From NCBI GenBank assembly GCA_026129545.1, contig JAHCHX010000001.1, positions 3,317,001 through 3,381,000 of the forward strand: a DNA stretch of 64,000 nt, in the 5' to 3' direction. The position numbers and the translations under genes are program-made. This DNA is from Saprospiraceae bacterium (GTDB taxonomy: Bacteria > Bacteroidota > Bacteroidia > Chitinophagales > Saprospiraceae). Below the pieces are notes generated by a model, which searched no databases, was not told where the DNA came from, and worked only from the letters and a program-made list of their open reading frames with translations. Below, piece after piece: positions 27,311 through 36,331 of this stretch (positions are counted from its first letter, which is position 1; the number at the start of each line of letters is the position of its first letter).

Positions 27311-27523
27311 CAACCACTAAATGTTAAATAATGCCGTAGGCTCAAAAATACCAACCGCATTCACGTTTTTTGCCACCCCATAGAAAGATGGAAACGGCGG
27401 GCACCGCAGCACGAAGTTTGTGATTTTAACCCGTTTGTGACAGGCAAGTGACAGAAAAATTTGTATCAAATGGCGCGTCATTTGCCTTATTCACCGCAAA
27501 TAGTTGATTTTTCGGAAAAAAAA
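27311..27523. other. Non-coding stretch before M23 peptidase promoter
   Basis: No convincing gene. A short AT-rich frame (27461-27658) overlaps the promoter and has no recognisable features. Confidence 0.4.
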
Positions 27524-27554
27524 CTTGACAGTTTTCAACCCTTTACTACTTTTG
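27524..27554 (+). promoter_or_regulatory. Bacteroidota promoter upstream of M23 peptidase
   Basis: A CTTG at 27524-27527 and TACTTTTG at 27547-27554 are 19 bases apart, the ideal -33/-7 spacing for Bacteroidota sigma-70. The leader to the ATG at 27747 would be nearly 190 bases; I see no riboswitch fold in it. Confidence 0.6.
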
Positions 27555-27746
27555 TGCGCCTCCTCCAGAATATCCAAGAGCCGAGTTACCCGACTCTAAC
27601 AACCAGGAGCATCACTGGCGCAGACGTTTTTCTCCCCTCCAAGAAAACCGTTTTTTAATCCAACATCCCCTGAACGTCCGCCGGACTGATTCGCAAAACA
27701 CCGAGGCAACGCAATCGTCATGATTCGCCTGGTAAACTCTAAATGT

Positions 27747-28730
27747 ATGGGCAGGAAAGAAAAGTTCGTTTACAACATCCACACCTTAACCTACGAAAAA
27801 GTCGTAATCCCACTCAAAACCCGCATCCTACGAGCCTTCGGATTTTTCTCCGTCGTTCTTGTCACTTCCGCAGCGATGCTTGCCGTATTCTACTCGCTTT
27901 TTCCTTCTCCGCGCGAAAAAGAGCTGATACAGGAAATCGGGAAAATGGAATACAAATACAACCAGCTCAACGGCCAATTAGACATGATGTCGAAGGTGTT
28001 GAGCAATATCCAACAACGTGATGCCAATGTCCACCGTGCTGTCTTCGGCATGGACCCGATAGACCAAGACGTCTGGGGCGCAGGCATCGGTGGCCACGAA
28101 GCTCACCCCGAGCTCTCTGCATTCAAATATGGTGGCAAAACGCTGGGCGCTACCCTCGAAAGGGTGGATATGCTCAGCCGACAGCTGACGTTGCAAAGCA
28201 AATCATTGGATACCCTTCAGGATTTAGCGAACAACCAACAACAAATGCTTGCCTCCTTGCCCAGTGTAAAGCCCGTTCGAGAAGACAAGTTGCAGAAAAG
28301 CATTGGGACGCTTTCTGGATTCGGGTATCGTGTGCACCCTGTCTATAAAATCAGAAAATTCCATGCAGGGCTTGATTTTCCTGCGCGTGTTGGCACCGCC
28401 ATTCAAGCTTCTGGCGACGGGGTGGTCGTCGAAAGCGGTTGGCACTCAGGCTATGGCAATTGCGTGAAAATCAAACACGGATACGGCTATGAGACAGTCT
28501 ATGGACACATGAACAAAATCATAGTGAGGCCGGGCGAGAGAGTCAAAAAAGGGCAAAAAATCGGAGAGGTTGGAGACACGGGTCTTTCTACCGCGCCGCA
28601 CTTGCACTATGAAGTTCACTACAAGGGCAATCCCGTCAACCCCATCAATTTTTGCATGGACAACCTGACACCCAAAGAGTATCAGCAGATGGTGAACCAA
28701 GCCAACAGTGCCAGCCAGTCGCTGGATTGA
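27747..28730 (+). CDS. M23-family cell-wall metallopeptidase
   Basis: 327 residues from ATG 27747. An ATG nine codons upstream (27720) is open too, but MGRKEKFVYNIHTLTYEKV is the typical start of this Bacteroidota group. One membrane helix (AFGFFSVVLVTSAAMLAVFYSLF), a coiled-coil region (~55-195), then a LytM/M23 domain with HAGLDF, the zinc His/Asp, and HLHYEVHYKG with the second zinc His. It should cleave peptidoglycan cross-bridges or regulate amidases from the periplasmic face. Monocistronic. Confidence 0.92.
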   Translation: MGRKEKFVYNIHTLTYEKVVIPLKTRILRAFGFFSVVLVTSAAMLAVFYSLFPSPREKELIQEIGKMEYKYNQLNGQLDMMSKVLSNIQQRDANVHRAVFGMDPIDQDVWGAGIGGHEAHPELSAFKYGGKTLGATLERVDMLSRQLTLQSKSLDTLQDLANNQQQMLASLPSVKPVREDKLQKSIGTLSGFGYRVHPVYKIRKFHAGLDFPARVGTAIQASGDGVVVESGWHSGYGNCVKIKHGYGYETVYGHMNKIIVRPGERVKKGQKIGEVGDTGLSTAPHLHYEVHYKGNPVNPINFCMDNLTPKEYQQMVNQANSASQSLD

Positions 28731-28884
28731 TTTGAAAAACACTATGAACGATAGTTCTCTGACAGAGCCATCCGGCTTGAGAGAACAATAAACAGCAGGA
28801 AGGGGTGCACGAAACGCATCCCTTCTTTTTATTCTCCAAAACTGCAAGGAGGAACGCATAGAACCTCTCGACGAAAAAATCGCT

Positions 28885-31800
28885 TTGCAGCCGACACCTG
28901 AACAAGGCGATTTTCCGTTTTGTCGTAACTTCACGCCCAAACAAAATCGTCACCACATAGTCTTGAAACACTTCCTGCCACACTTCATTCAGGAAAACTT
29001 CCGCGCCGGGAACATGAAGGGCCACCTTCATGCCTTTACCATGTTTGTTGACCTCAGCGGATTCACTCGTCTGACGGAAAAACTGATGGCGGAAGGTTCG
29101 GAAGGCGCAGAGGAAATGTCCCGCATCCTCAACCACATTTTTCAGCCCACGGTAGAATTGGTCTATGAGCGAGGCGGATTCATCCCTTACTTTGCTGGCG
29201 ATAGTTTCACGGCGATATTTCCTATTGCCCCCCAAAATCAATCGGTGGACGATGAACGTCAACTGGCTCTGACGGTCGTGCATACCGCGTGCGCCACGCT
29301 TCGGCGCTTTATGAGCGACCGCGAAGACGATGATTCTATGCTGTCAGAGCATCAGATTGGTATCAAAATCGGGCTTTCGGAAGGAGAGGTGGAATGGGGC
29401 ATCGTGGGGCAGGGCCGCAAAGGCTATTATTTTCGTGGAGAACCCATCGAGGGCTGCTCTCAGGCGCAGGTGCTGGCTTGCAGTCTGGAAGTGGTGTCCG
29501 ATGCCCGATTTTTGAAATACTTGGACCCCCAAGCTGTCATTAGCGAATCGTTGGGCGATGGGTTCTTCAAACTCAATTTAGAGCATTTCGCCCCCAACAT
29601 ACCGCCTGTTGATTCAAACGCCACTAACAAGCGCCCTCATCCGGCATCACCATCCTCAAAACAAGTTTTGCCTTCGCCCGACCCGGCCATCATGGCGGAG
29701 TTTCTGCCAAAAGAGGTTTTTGAAAACCCCGGTATTGGCGAGTTTCGCAACGTGGTGAGTGTGTTCCTTTCTTTTGAAGGGGTGGATACGCACGAGGCAC
29801 TCGACCATTTTGCCTCGGTGGTGCTTGGGCAGAGTGAGAATTTTGGCGGGTATTTCAAAGAAATAGACTTTGGCGACAAGGGAGGAGTCATGTTTTGCAT
29901 CTTCGGCGCGCCTGTTTCGTTTGAAAACAATTCGGAACGCGCACTCGAATACATCGTCGCGATACAAGACGACTTGAGGCATCTGGAGCAGCTTACAGGC
30001 GCTCGCTACCGCGCCGGCATTGCTTCCGGCACAGCATTCACGGGCGTGATTGGGAGCGGCGAACGCTGCCAATATGCCGCCGTGGGCGCTCGCGTCAATC
30101 TTGGCGCTCGCCTCATGATGAAGGCCGAATGGGGCGAAGTAATGACCGACGAAAATGTACAGCGCAACCGCAATTTTAAGTTCACTGCTCGCGGCGAAGG
30201 ATATTTTAAAGGTTTTGAGCAGGCGATTCCGACATTCGTGCTGACAGGACGCAATCTGGCCGGACGCACGAGCTTCTCCGGTGAGTATTTCGGACGTGAG
30301 ACCGAGCTGAAGACATTGGTCGAATTCGCCACTCCTTTGCGCGAGCATCGGTTTTCGGGGGTCGCATTCGTTTTTGGAGAGGCGGGCATTGGGAAGAGCA
30401 GGATTAGCTACGAGTTTCGCAGACAGCTGCGAGAAAACATGGCAGTCACATGGTTTACTTGTCAAAGTGACCAGATTCTGCGCAAGCCATTCAACCCCTT
30501 TATTTATTTGCTCAAAAACTATTTCGAGCAAAGCCCCGAAAACGACTCGGCACACAACCGCGAGCTGTTTGAAAGCAACTTTCTCGAACTTCAATATGAA
30601 CTCACGGAAAGCCGACACCCGGAAGCCGATGCCGTGCGCCGAGAAATAGCGCGAACCCAAAGCGTGCTGGCGGCTATGGTCGGCATTCATTATCCAGGCT
30701 CGCTGTGGGAACAGCTGGATGCCCGCGGGCGCTACCAAAACAGTCTTTCGGCGCTTGCCAACCTTTTTGTGGCGGAGTCGCTGCTCCAACCGACGGTCAT
30801 CGAATTGGAAGACACCCATTGGTACGACGAGATGAGCCGAGAATTCTTGCAACAATTTATCCGGCGAGCTCGCAGCTATCAGATGATGTTTGTGGCAACC
30901 AGCCGCTATGAGGACGATGGCTCCAAGTCATGGATTTTTCGCCCCTCCATGCTCGACGAGCTAGGAGTGCGCCACACCGAAGTAGATTTGAATTTTCTTT
31001 CTCCAGAGGACTTGAAGGCTTTTGCCGAAACTCGACTGGGCGGCACACTCCATCCCGATTTGCTCGAGCTGTTGCAACGCATGACTCAAGGCAACCCATT
31101 CTACATCGGGCAAATGGTGGACTACTTCACGGAGGCCAATTTGCTGAAAACCAGCGACGGGATGTTGCAACTCAACAATGCGGCGGATTTTCAGATTGCC
31201 GATTCGGTCAAAACGATCATGATGGCTCGCATTGATAGGCTAAGCGGTCTTGTAAAAGAAACAGTGAAGGCAGCGGCTGTTATTGGGCGAGAGTTTGAGC
31301 TGCCTGTTTTGTCTGCCGTGATGGCTAAGCAAGAGGAATTTATTCGGGAAAATGGCGACCTTGAGATAGTGTTGAAAGAGCAAATTCAGACCGCCGAGAA
31401 ATGGCAAATCTGGCACGCGATGAATGAGCTGCGCTACATTTTTCGCCACTCTCTGCTGCGAGAGGCGGCTTATGATATGCAATTGCGCACCCGCCTGCGC
31501 GAGCTGCATCATCAGATTGCCGAAGCGATAGAGCAGCTGTACCCCAACTCGGAAGAACGATTTGTGGATTTGGCCTTCCACTACGAGCAAGCGGAGGACG
31601 AACAAAAGACCAACAGGTTTTTGGAAAAAGCCGCTCGTTGGTCGCAGCGCAACTACCTGAACCGTCAGGCATTGAAATTTTATCAAAAACTGATTGACAA
31701 CCTCAAGGGCAGTTCCAAAAAGAACAAAAAAACCATCAAGTTCTTGCTGCGCAAAGGAGCGGTGAACGAGCTCGTCGGTCAGTGGGACGAAGCCGAGCAA

Positions 31801-33078
31801 GACTACCGCGCCGCGCTTGACCGCGCCAAAAGCCTCAACGATTGGTACCTCATCGGGCGCAGCAACCGCCGCCTTGGCCAACTCCTGATGCTGCGCGGAA
31901 ACTACACCGATGCCAAAAAACACTTGGATGTCGCCGTCACCTGCTTCGAACTGGCCGACGACCAAGTGGGCATTGCGAAAACGTATGGCAACCTCGGAAC
32001 TTTCTTCTTCAGGCAGGGAAGCTACGACGCGGCGAAGAGCTGGTTTGCCAAAGCCATCGAAATAAACCGCTCCGTGCAGCGCGATGCCGAAAACGCCGCC
32101 ATTGTCGCCAACCTCGGCCTCATTTTCATGAACCAAGGCCATTATGATGAAGGTGTCCGGTGGCTAGAAGAACAGCTCGACATTGCCGACCGAGCTGCCG
32201 ACAAGCAGGGATTGATGACGCTCTACACAAACCTGGGCATCATTTACTTGGAAAAAGGTTCGCTCGACTCGGCATTGCTGTGTCTTGAAAAGGGGCTGGC
32301 ACTTTCGGAAGAATTGGGCAACAAACTCTTCATGACTATATGCATCGGTTCGATTGGCTCCGTGTGGGAGAAAAAAGGCGATTACCCGAAGGCAATGCAG
32401 AACTTCGAGCGCGACCTCGTGCTTTGCAAAGAACTGGGCGACAAACAAGGCACCGCTATCGCCTGTGGCCTTATCGGCGACCTGCTATCCGTCATTGGCG
32501 ACTTCGACCGTGCCATTGAATACTTAGAGCAAAACCTCCAACTTTCCCGCGAATTGAACTACAAGAAAGGCATTGCGAAGGCGCTCAATACGTTGGGCGA
32601 TACTTGGTTCTACAAAGGTGACTACAAAAAAAGTATAGCCTTCTACAACGAGGCCATCGAACACGCCCGCGAGATGGGCAACAAATTGGTGTTGGGCTAC
32701 TCGCTTATCGAAAAAGGCGTGGTGCACGTTCACGCAGGGGAGCTCTCCACCGCTCGTCAACTGCTGGAAGAGGGCCGCGATATTGCCCTAGCTTTGGGCA
32801 ACTCGGAGCTCACTTTCGGTGCCAACATACTGCGAGCACAAGTCATCCTTTCCGAAGGCAATCGCCAAGAGGCCATACGCCAACTCCAACAACTCATGGC
32901 ACTCGCCCGCACGGAGCGCGAGGAGGCGGCAGTACACTTCGAGCTGCGCAGGGTGGCCGACCATCCCACACAACATCATCTAAAGGCACTGACACTCTAT
33001 CGAAACCTTTATGCCCGTACCCCCCAGTATATCTACAAGGTGAGGGTGGAAGAGCTCGAAAAAGAGGTCAGCGCCTGA
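28885..33078 (+). CDS. Double class III cyclase-domain / AAA ATPase / TPR signalling protein
   Basis: 1,397 residues from a TTG start; the frame is open upstream without an ATG, and an ATA at 28858 or a start at M44 (29014) are alternatives, the last being less likely because LKHFLPHFIQENF is conserved-looking. Domains: cyclase homology 1 (~45-200, MFVDLSGFTRLTE, GGFIPYFAGDSFTAIF), cyclase homology 2 (~285-455, GIASGTAFTGVIGSGERCQYAAVGARVNLGARLM), AAA/STAND ATPase with GEAGIGKSRISYEF (~495), then about ten TPRs of the GNLGTFFFRQGSYDAAKSWF kind (~940-1330). The layout is that of bacterial soluble adenylyl cyclases. Domain 1 has both metal Asp; domain 2 lacks them (LSFEGVD instead of VDLSGFT), so the two may act as a heterodimer-like pair. 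No membrane helices. Monocistronic. Confidence 0.9.
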   Translation: MQPTPEQGDFPFCRNFTPKQNRHHIVLKHFLPHFIQENFRAGNMKGHLHAFTMFVDLSGFTRLTEKLMAEGSEGAEEMSRILNHIFQPTVELVYERGGFIPYFAGDSFTAIFPIAPQNQSVDDERQLALTVVHTACATLRRFMSDREDDDSMLSEHQIGIKIGLSEGEVEWGIVGQGRKGYYFRGEPIEGCSQAQVLACSLEVVSDARFLKYLDPQAVISESLGDGFFKLNLEHFAPNIPPVDSNATNKRPHPASPSSKQVLPSPDPAIMAEFLPKEVFENPGIGEFRNVVSVFLSFEGVDTHEALDHFASVVLGQSENFGGYFKEIDFGDKGGVMFCIFGAPVSFENNSERALEYIVAIQDDLRHLEQLTGARYRAGIASGTAFTGVIGSGERCQYAAVGARVNLGARLMMKAEWGEVMTDENVQRNRNFKFTARGEGYFKGFEQAIPTFVLTGRNLAGRTSFSGEYFGRETELKTLVEFATPLREHRFSGVAFVFGEAGIGKSRISYEFRRQLRENMAVTWFTCQSDQILRKPFNPFIYLLKNYFEQSPENDSAHNRELFESNFLELQYELTESRHPEADAVRREIARTQSVLAAMVGIHYPGSLWEQLDARGRYQNSLSALANLFVAESLLQPTVIELEDTHWYDEMSREFLQQFIRRARSYQMMFVATSRYEDDGSKSWIFRPSMLDELGVRHTEVDLNFLSPEDLKAFAETRLGGTLHPDLLELLQRMTQGNPFYIGQMVDYFTEANLLKTSDGMLQLNNAADFQIADSVKTIMMARIDRLSGLVKETVKAAAVIGREFELPVLSAVMAKQEEFIRENGDLEIVLKEQIQTAEKWQIWHAMNELRYIFRHSLLREAAYDMQLRTRLRELHHQIAEAIEQLYPNSEERFVDLAFHYEQAEDEQKTNRFLEKAARWSQRNYLNRQALKFYQKLIDNLKGSSKKNKKTIKFLLRKGAVNELVGQWDEAEQDYRAALDRAKSLNDWYLIGRSNRRLGQLLMLRGNYTDAKKHLDVAVTCFELADDQVGIAKTYGNLGTFFFRQGSYDAAKSWFAKAIEINRSVQRDAENAAIVANLGLIFMNQGHYDEGVRWLEEQLDIADRAADKQGLMTLYTNLGIIYLEKGSLDSALLCLEKGLALSEELGNKLFMTICIGSIGSVWEKKGDYPKAMQNFERDLVLCKELGDKQGTAIACGLIGDLLSVIGDFDRAIEYLEQNLQLSRELNYKKGIAKALNTLGDTWFYKGDYKKSIAFYNEAIEHAREMGNKLVLGYSLIEKGVVHVHAGELSTARQLLEEGRDIALALGNSELTFGANILRAQVILSEGNRQEAIRQLQQLMALARTEREEAAVHFELRRVADHPTQHHLKALTLYRNLYARTPQYIYKVRVEELEKEVSA

Positions 33079-33303
33079 CCTTTTTGCAAGGAATGCGCTC
33101 CCGTTTCACCCGCCTTTTTATGAAAACCCTGATTTGGCCTACAAGATTTTTTGAGTGCAATGGGCTGAAAAACACGCTTTTGCCATTTCAACAAACCTGA
33201 TTTTTACACAAAAACCGCCCAGCTCCGCCCGAATACTGCCATAATCTGTACTTGCCCACACCGCCCAACGACAGTCATTTTTGTTGAAAAAATGCACGTC
33301 GTC

Positions 33304-33711
33304 ATGAAAAATCCAATTGAAGTTTTCTTCCAGCCCACAATTCAAAATATACACAGCAGCCGTCTCAACCAGCTTGGATGGTATAAATTGGTCGTCGCTC
33401 TACTTCCGATAATTTTTTCATTGGTTGCTTGCATCACCCTCCCCACGCCGGGCAAGGCGCAAAACCAGTTGTTTCAAAAAAAAGTAGAGAACGCTCCCTA
33501 TTCCCACATCTACCCCGCCAACCAAGGCTATGTTTTGACTTCTTTTGATGGCATCGCCATTGCTGACAACAACTTGAATTTTTATTGGAGGCGCAGCTTC
33601 GGCAGTTTCGCGTCGGGTACACAGTTTCATCCAATAGGAACCCGCCCTACGAGCACAGGTGGTTTTTTGGAGGTAACACGAGCACCGACAAGTAACGACC
33701 TTGGTCGAATC
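33304..33711 (+). pseudogene. 5' remnant of an exported T9SS-type protein gene
   Basis: Begins MKNPIEVFFQPTIQNIHSSRL (an ATG four codons earlier at 33292 is also open), has a signal-like helix (LVVALLPIIFSLVACITLPTPGKAQ), then NQGYVLTSFDGIAIADNNLNFYWRRSFGS and GGFLEVTRAPTSN, the first repeat of a propeller-like exported protein. After about residue 135 the frame turns into low-complexity sequence and overlaps the peptidase gene in another frame. So only the 5' end of a longer gene seems to survive. Confidence 0.5.
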
Positions 33712-33767
33712 AAGACTTGCATGATGCCCTCTGTCGGTTTTTCGGCCATTGTCCAGCGAAGCCTTCT

Positions 33768-33775
33768 TACTTTTG
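33768..33775 (+). promoter_or_regulatory. -7 element before dipeptidyl peptidase gene
   Basis: TACTTTTG, 27 bases before the ATG at 33803; a TTG 16 bases upstream may serve as the -33 element. Confidence 0.55.
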
Positions 33776-33802
33776 CGGTTCTTTTCAACTGGTATTTCCG
33801 AC

Positions 33803-36001
33803 ATGAAAAAAATACTCCTTCGTCATTCGACTACTGCTATTCGACTTGCGCCGATTGCCTTGCTTTGTTTTTTGCCCCTTTTTCTTGCCGCCCAACCCAG
33901 CACCATCACGATGTCCGACGCGATTTTGAAAGGGCGTTCGGTGTTGGCCCCCGCCAGTTTGCGGCAGTTGCAGTGGGTGCCCGGGACATCCCAATTCACA
34001 CACGTCGTGAACAACAAAATCGTTCGTGTGAACGCGCCGGATATGACGATTGACACCTTGGACTTTTTACCCGTCATCAACGAGGGCCTCAAAGCGCAGG
34101 GACTGCAACCGCTCGATGGGATGCCGCCCATGAGTTGGGTAGATGCGGAAAAACTTTGGTTTCACACGGAAAAGGAAATTTTCACCTATTCGCCCTCAGA
34201 AGGCTTAAAATCGAGAAACTGGCATCCGAGCGATGCGGAAAACATTGATATTCACGATAAAACATACCATGTAGCCTACACCAAGGACAATGGCCTTTGG
34301 GTGAGTATCGGTGGCAAGGACTTGGGTGTGGCACAAAGCGAGGAAGATGGCATCGTGTACGGCAAAAGCGTCCATCGCGAGGAATTTGGTATCTACAAAG
34401 GCACGTTTTGGAGTCCTTCGGGGCGCTATCTGGCCTTCTATCGCATGGATGAGCGCAGGGTGACGAAGTATCCAGTTTATGTGCTGGACTCCATGCCTGC
34501 ACAAGCACGATTCATTCGCTATCCTTACGCAGGCATGGAGAGCCACCATGTCACCGTCGGCGTTTTCGACACACAAAATGCCAAGACGATTTACCTTCAA
34601 ACTGGCGAACCCAAAGAGCAATACCTGACTAATATCGCTTGGACACCCGACGACAAGTTTATCCTAATCGCCGTCGTCAATCGTGAGCAAAAACATCTTT
34701 GGCTCAAACAATTCGACGCGACCACGGGGGCCTTCGTCAAAACCCTTTTTGAAGAAACAAGCGACAAATGGGTGGAGCCGGAAGCCCCCGTCCAATTTGT
34801 GCCGGGCAACAATGCGCAGTTCGTCTGGCAAAGCGAAAGGAACGGATACAACCACCTCTATCTCTACGATATGTCGGGGAAAATGCTGCGCCAATTGAGC
34901 AAAGGAGCCATGCCAGTGACCAAATTTTACGGCTTTTCCGCCGATGGCTCCAATTGTTTTTACCAGATAGCCGACGAGACGGGGCTGAATCGCTATATTT
35001 TTTCCACAAACCTCAAAACTGGTGTCATCGCTCGCCTCAACGAAGAAGAAGGCGTGCACATTGGCATTATCAACAGCACCGGCGATTGGGCGCTTGATGT
35101 GTTCAACAACACCGCCATCCCACGTTTCATCTATGTCCAGTCCATCGCCAATCCTTCCGACCGACGCATTGTGTTTGGTGCTAAAAATCCCTTGGAAGGA
35201 TATCAATTAGGACTTACGAGATTGGTGACCATTCCTTCCATCGGTGGTGCCACAATGAATGCTCGCATGATTCTGCCACCCGATTTTGACGCGAAAAATA
35301 AATACCCGGCCATCGTGAATGTGTACAATGGACCGCATGTTCAGATGGTCACCAACTCGTGGCTGGGTGGTGGCGACTTATGGATGCACCGACTGGCACA
35401 GCAGGGCTTTGTTGTTTTTTCGCTCGACGGGCGAGGGTCTGCCCATCGCGGTTTTGCTTTTGAGAGCGCCATTCATCGGCGTTTGGGCGATGCCGAAATC
35501 GAGGACCAACTGACTGGCGCCAATTATCTGAAAGCACAAACCTTCATTGACCCCAATCGCATTGGGGTGTATGGCTGGAGCTACGGGGGGTTCATGGCTA
35601 CCTCATTGCTGACCCGCCCGGAGGCAAAAGGCGTGTTCAAATGCGGCATCGCGGGAGGGCCAGTGATTGATTGGCGCATGTACGAAATCATGTACACCGA
35701 ACGATACATGGATACCCCGCAAGACAACCCGGAGGGCTATGAAAAAAGCAGTCTTTTCAAGTACATTGACAACCTCGAAGGCCGCTTGTTGATGATTCAC
35801 GGCTCTTCTGATGATGTGGTGTTGTGGCAGCACTCGATGCGGTACATACGCGAGTGCGTGCGCAAAGGCAAACAGGTTGACTACTTCGTTTATCCCGAAC
35901 ATCAGCACAATGTGTTGGGCAAAGACCGGGTGCATTTGTTCGAGAAAATTGAACAGTTTTTCAAAGAAAATCTGAAAGAGACAAGCGGAACCAAGCCGTG
36001 A
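33803..36001 (+). CDS. Dipeptidyl peptidase IV-type S9 peptidase
   Basis: 732 residues from ATG 33803; the signal peptide MKKILLRHSTTAIRLAPIALLCFLPLFLAAQ decides the start. An N-terminal eight-bladed propeller (~60-470) contains the DPP4-typical HREEFGI (Glu motif that holds the substrate N-terminus) and SPSGRYLAFYRMDERRV. The alpha/beta-hydrolase domain has GWSYGGF with nucleophile Ser near 593, Asp near 669 in GSSDDVV, and His near 700 in EHQHNV. It removes X-Pro dipeptides from peptides in the periplasm or at the surface. Monocistronic, followed by repeat copy B. Confidence 0.95.
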   Translation: MKKILLRHSTTAIRLAPIALLCFLPLFLAAQPSTITMSDAILKGRSVLAPASLRQLQWVPGTSQFTHVVNNKIVRVNAPDMTIDTLDFLPVINEGLKAQGLQPLDGMPPMSWVDAEKLWFHTEKEIFTYSPSEGLKSRNWHPSDAENIDIHDKTYHVAYTKDNGLWVSIGGKDLGVAQSEEDGIVYGKSVHREEFGIYKGTFWSPSGRYLAFYRMDERRVTKYPVYVLDSMPAQARFIRYPYAGMESHHVTVGVFDTQNAKTIYLQTGEPKEQYLTNIAWTPDDKFILIAVVNREQKHLWLKQFDATTGAFVKTLFEETSDKWVEPEAPVQFVPGNNAQFVWQSERNGYNHLYLYDMSGKMLRQLSKGAMPVTKFYGFSADGSNCFYQIADETGLNRYIFSTNLKTGVIARLNEEEGVHIGIINSTGDWALDVFNNTAIPRFIYVQSIANPSDRRIVFGAKNPLEGYQLGLTRLVTIPSIGGATMNARMILPPDFDAKNKYPAIVNVYNGPHVQMVTNSWLGGGDLWMHRLAQQGFVVFSLDGRGSAHRGFAFESAIHRRLGDAEIEDQLTGANYLKAQTFIDPNRIGVYGWSYGGFMATSLLTRPEAKGVFKCGIAGGPVIDWRMYEIMYTERYMDTPQDNPEGYEKSSLFKYIDNLEGRLLMIHGSSDDVVLWQHSMRYIRECVRKGKQVDYFVYPEHQHNVLGKDRVHLFEKIEQFFKENLKETSGTKP

Positions 36002-36331
36002 GAACGTTGACCTTCGCAGGTTAGTGATAAGTTATGAGTGATGAACGATGAACCCAGTACGGAATATCACTCAAAATCGGCACAACCCCTTGTTATGCTT
36101 CACGCTGCCAAGTTTTGGGCATGGCCAAAAGCGCAATCTTTTCAAAATCAGGGAGAGCGAGCATGCTGAACTGACAAATCCCAGCGAATCAAAGTATAAA
36201 ATCAAGACAAACCACTTTTTAACAAAGAGAACTCGCAATCCTTTGACAATCACATAAAACAACCAGAGCATCCCTGCCTTATCAACGGCCAGGCTCAAAT
36301 CCTCTTTAATCTGGGTATAAAGAAAGAATCC
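36002..36331. other. Intergenic region holding repeat copy B
   Basis: 330 bases without a gene. Contains short repeats of the form AGTGATAAGTTATGAGTGATGAACGATG just after the peptidase gene, then the ~107-bp repeat at 36093-36199, then ~130 bases of AT-rich leader before the beta-helix gene. Confidence 0.5.
36093..36199 (+). repeat. Intergenic ~107-bp repeat, copy B
   Basis: Shares with copies A and C the order IS630-type end (CACGCTGCCAAGTTTTGGGCATGG), CAATCTTTTCAAAATCAGGG, and GCGAATCAAAGTATAAA. More diverged than A and C from each other. Confidence 0.75.

Noticed and set aside
29656..30855. 399-codon open frame antisense to the cyclase/TPR gene
   Set aside because: Composition is that of a shadow frame in GC-rich coding DNA; the sense strand has clear domains.
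33377..33392. GGTATAAATTGGTC inside the 33304 remnant as another copy of the ~107-bp repeat
   Set aside because: Only ~14 bases match; the remainder of the repeat is missing, so it may be chance.
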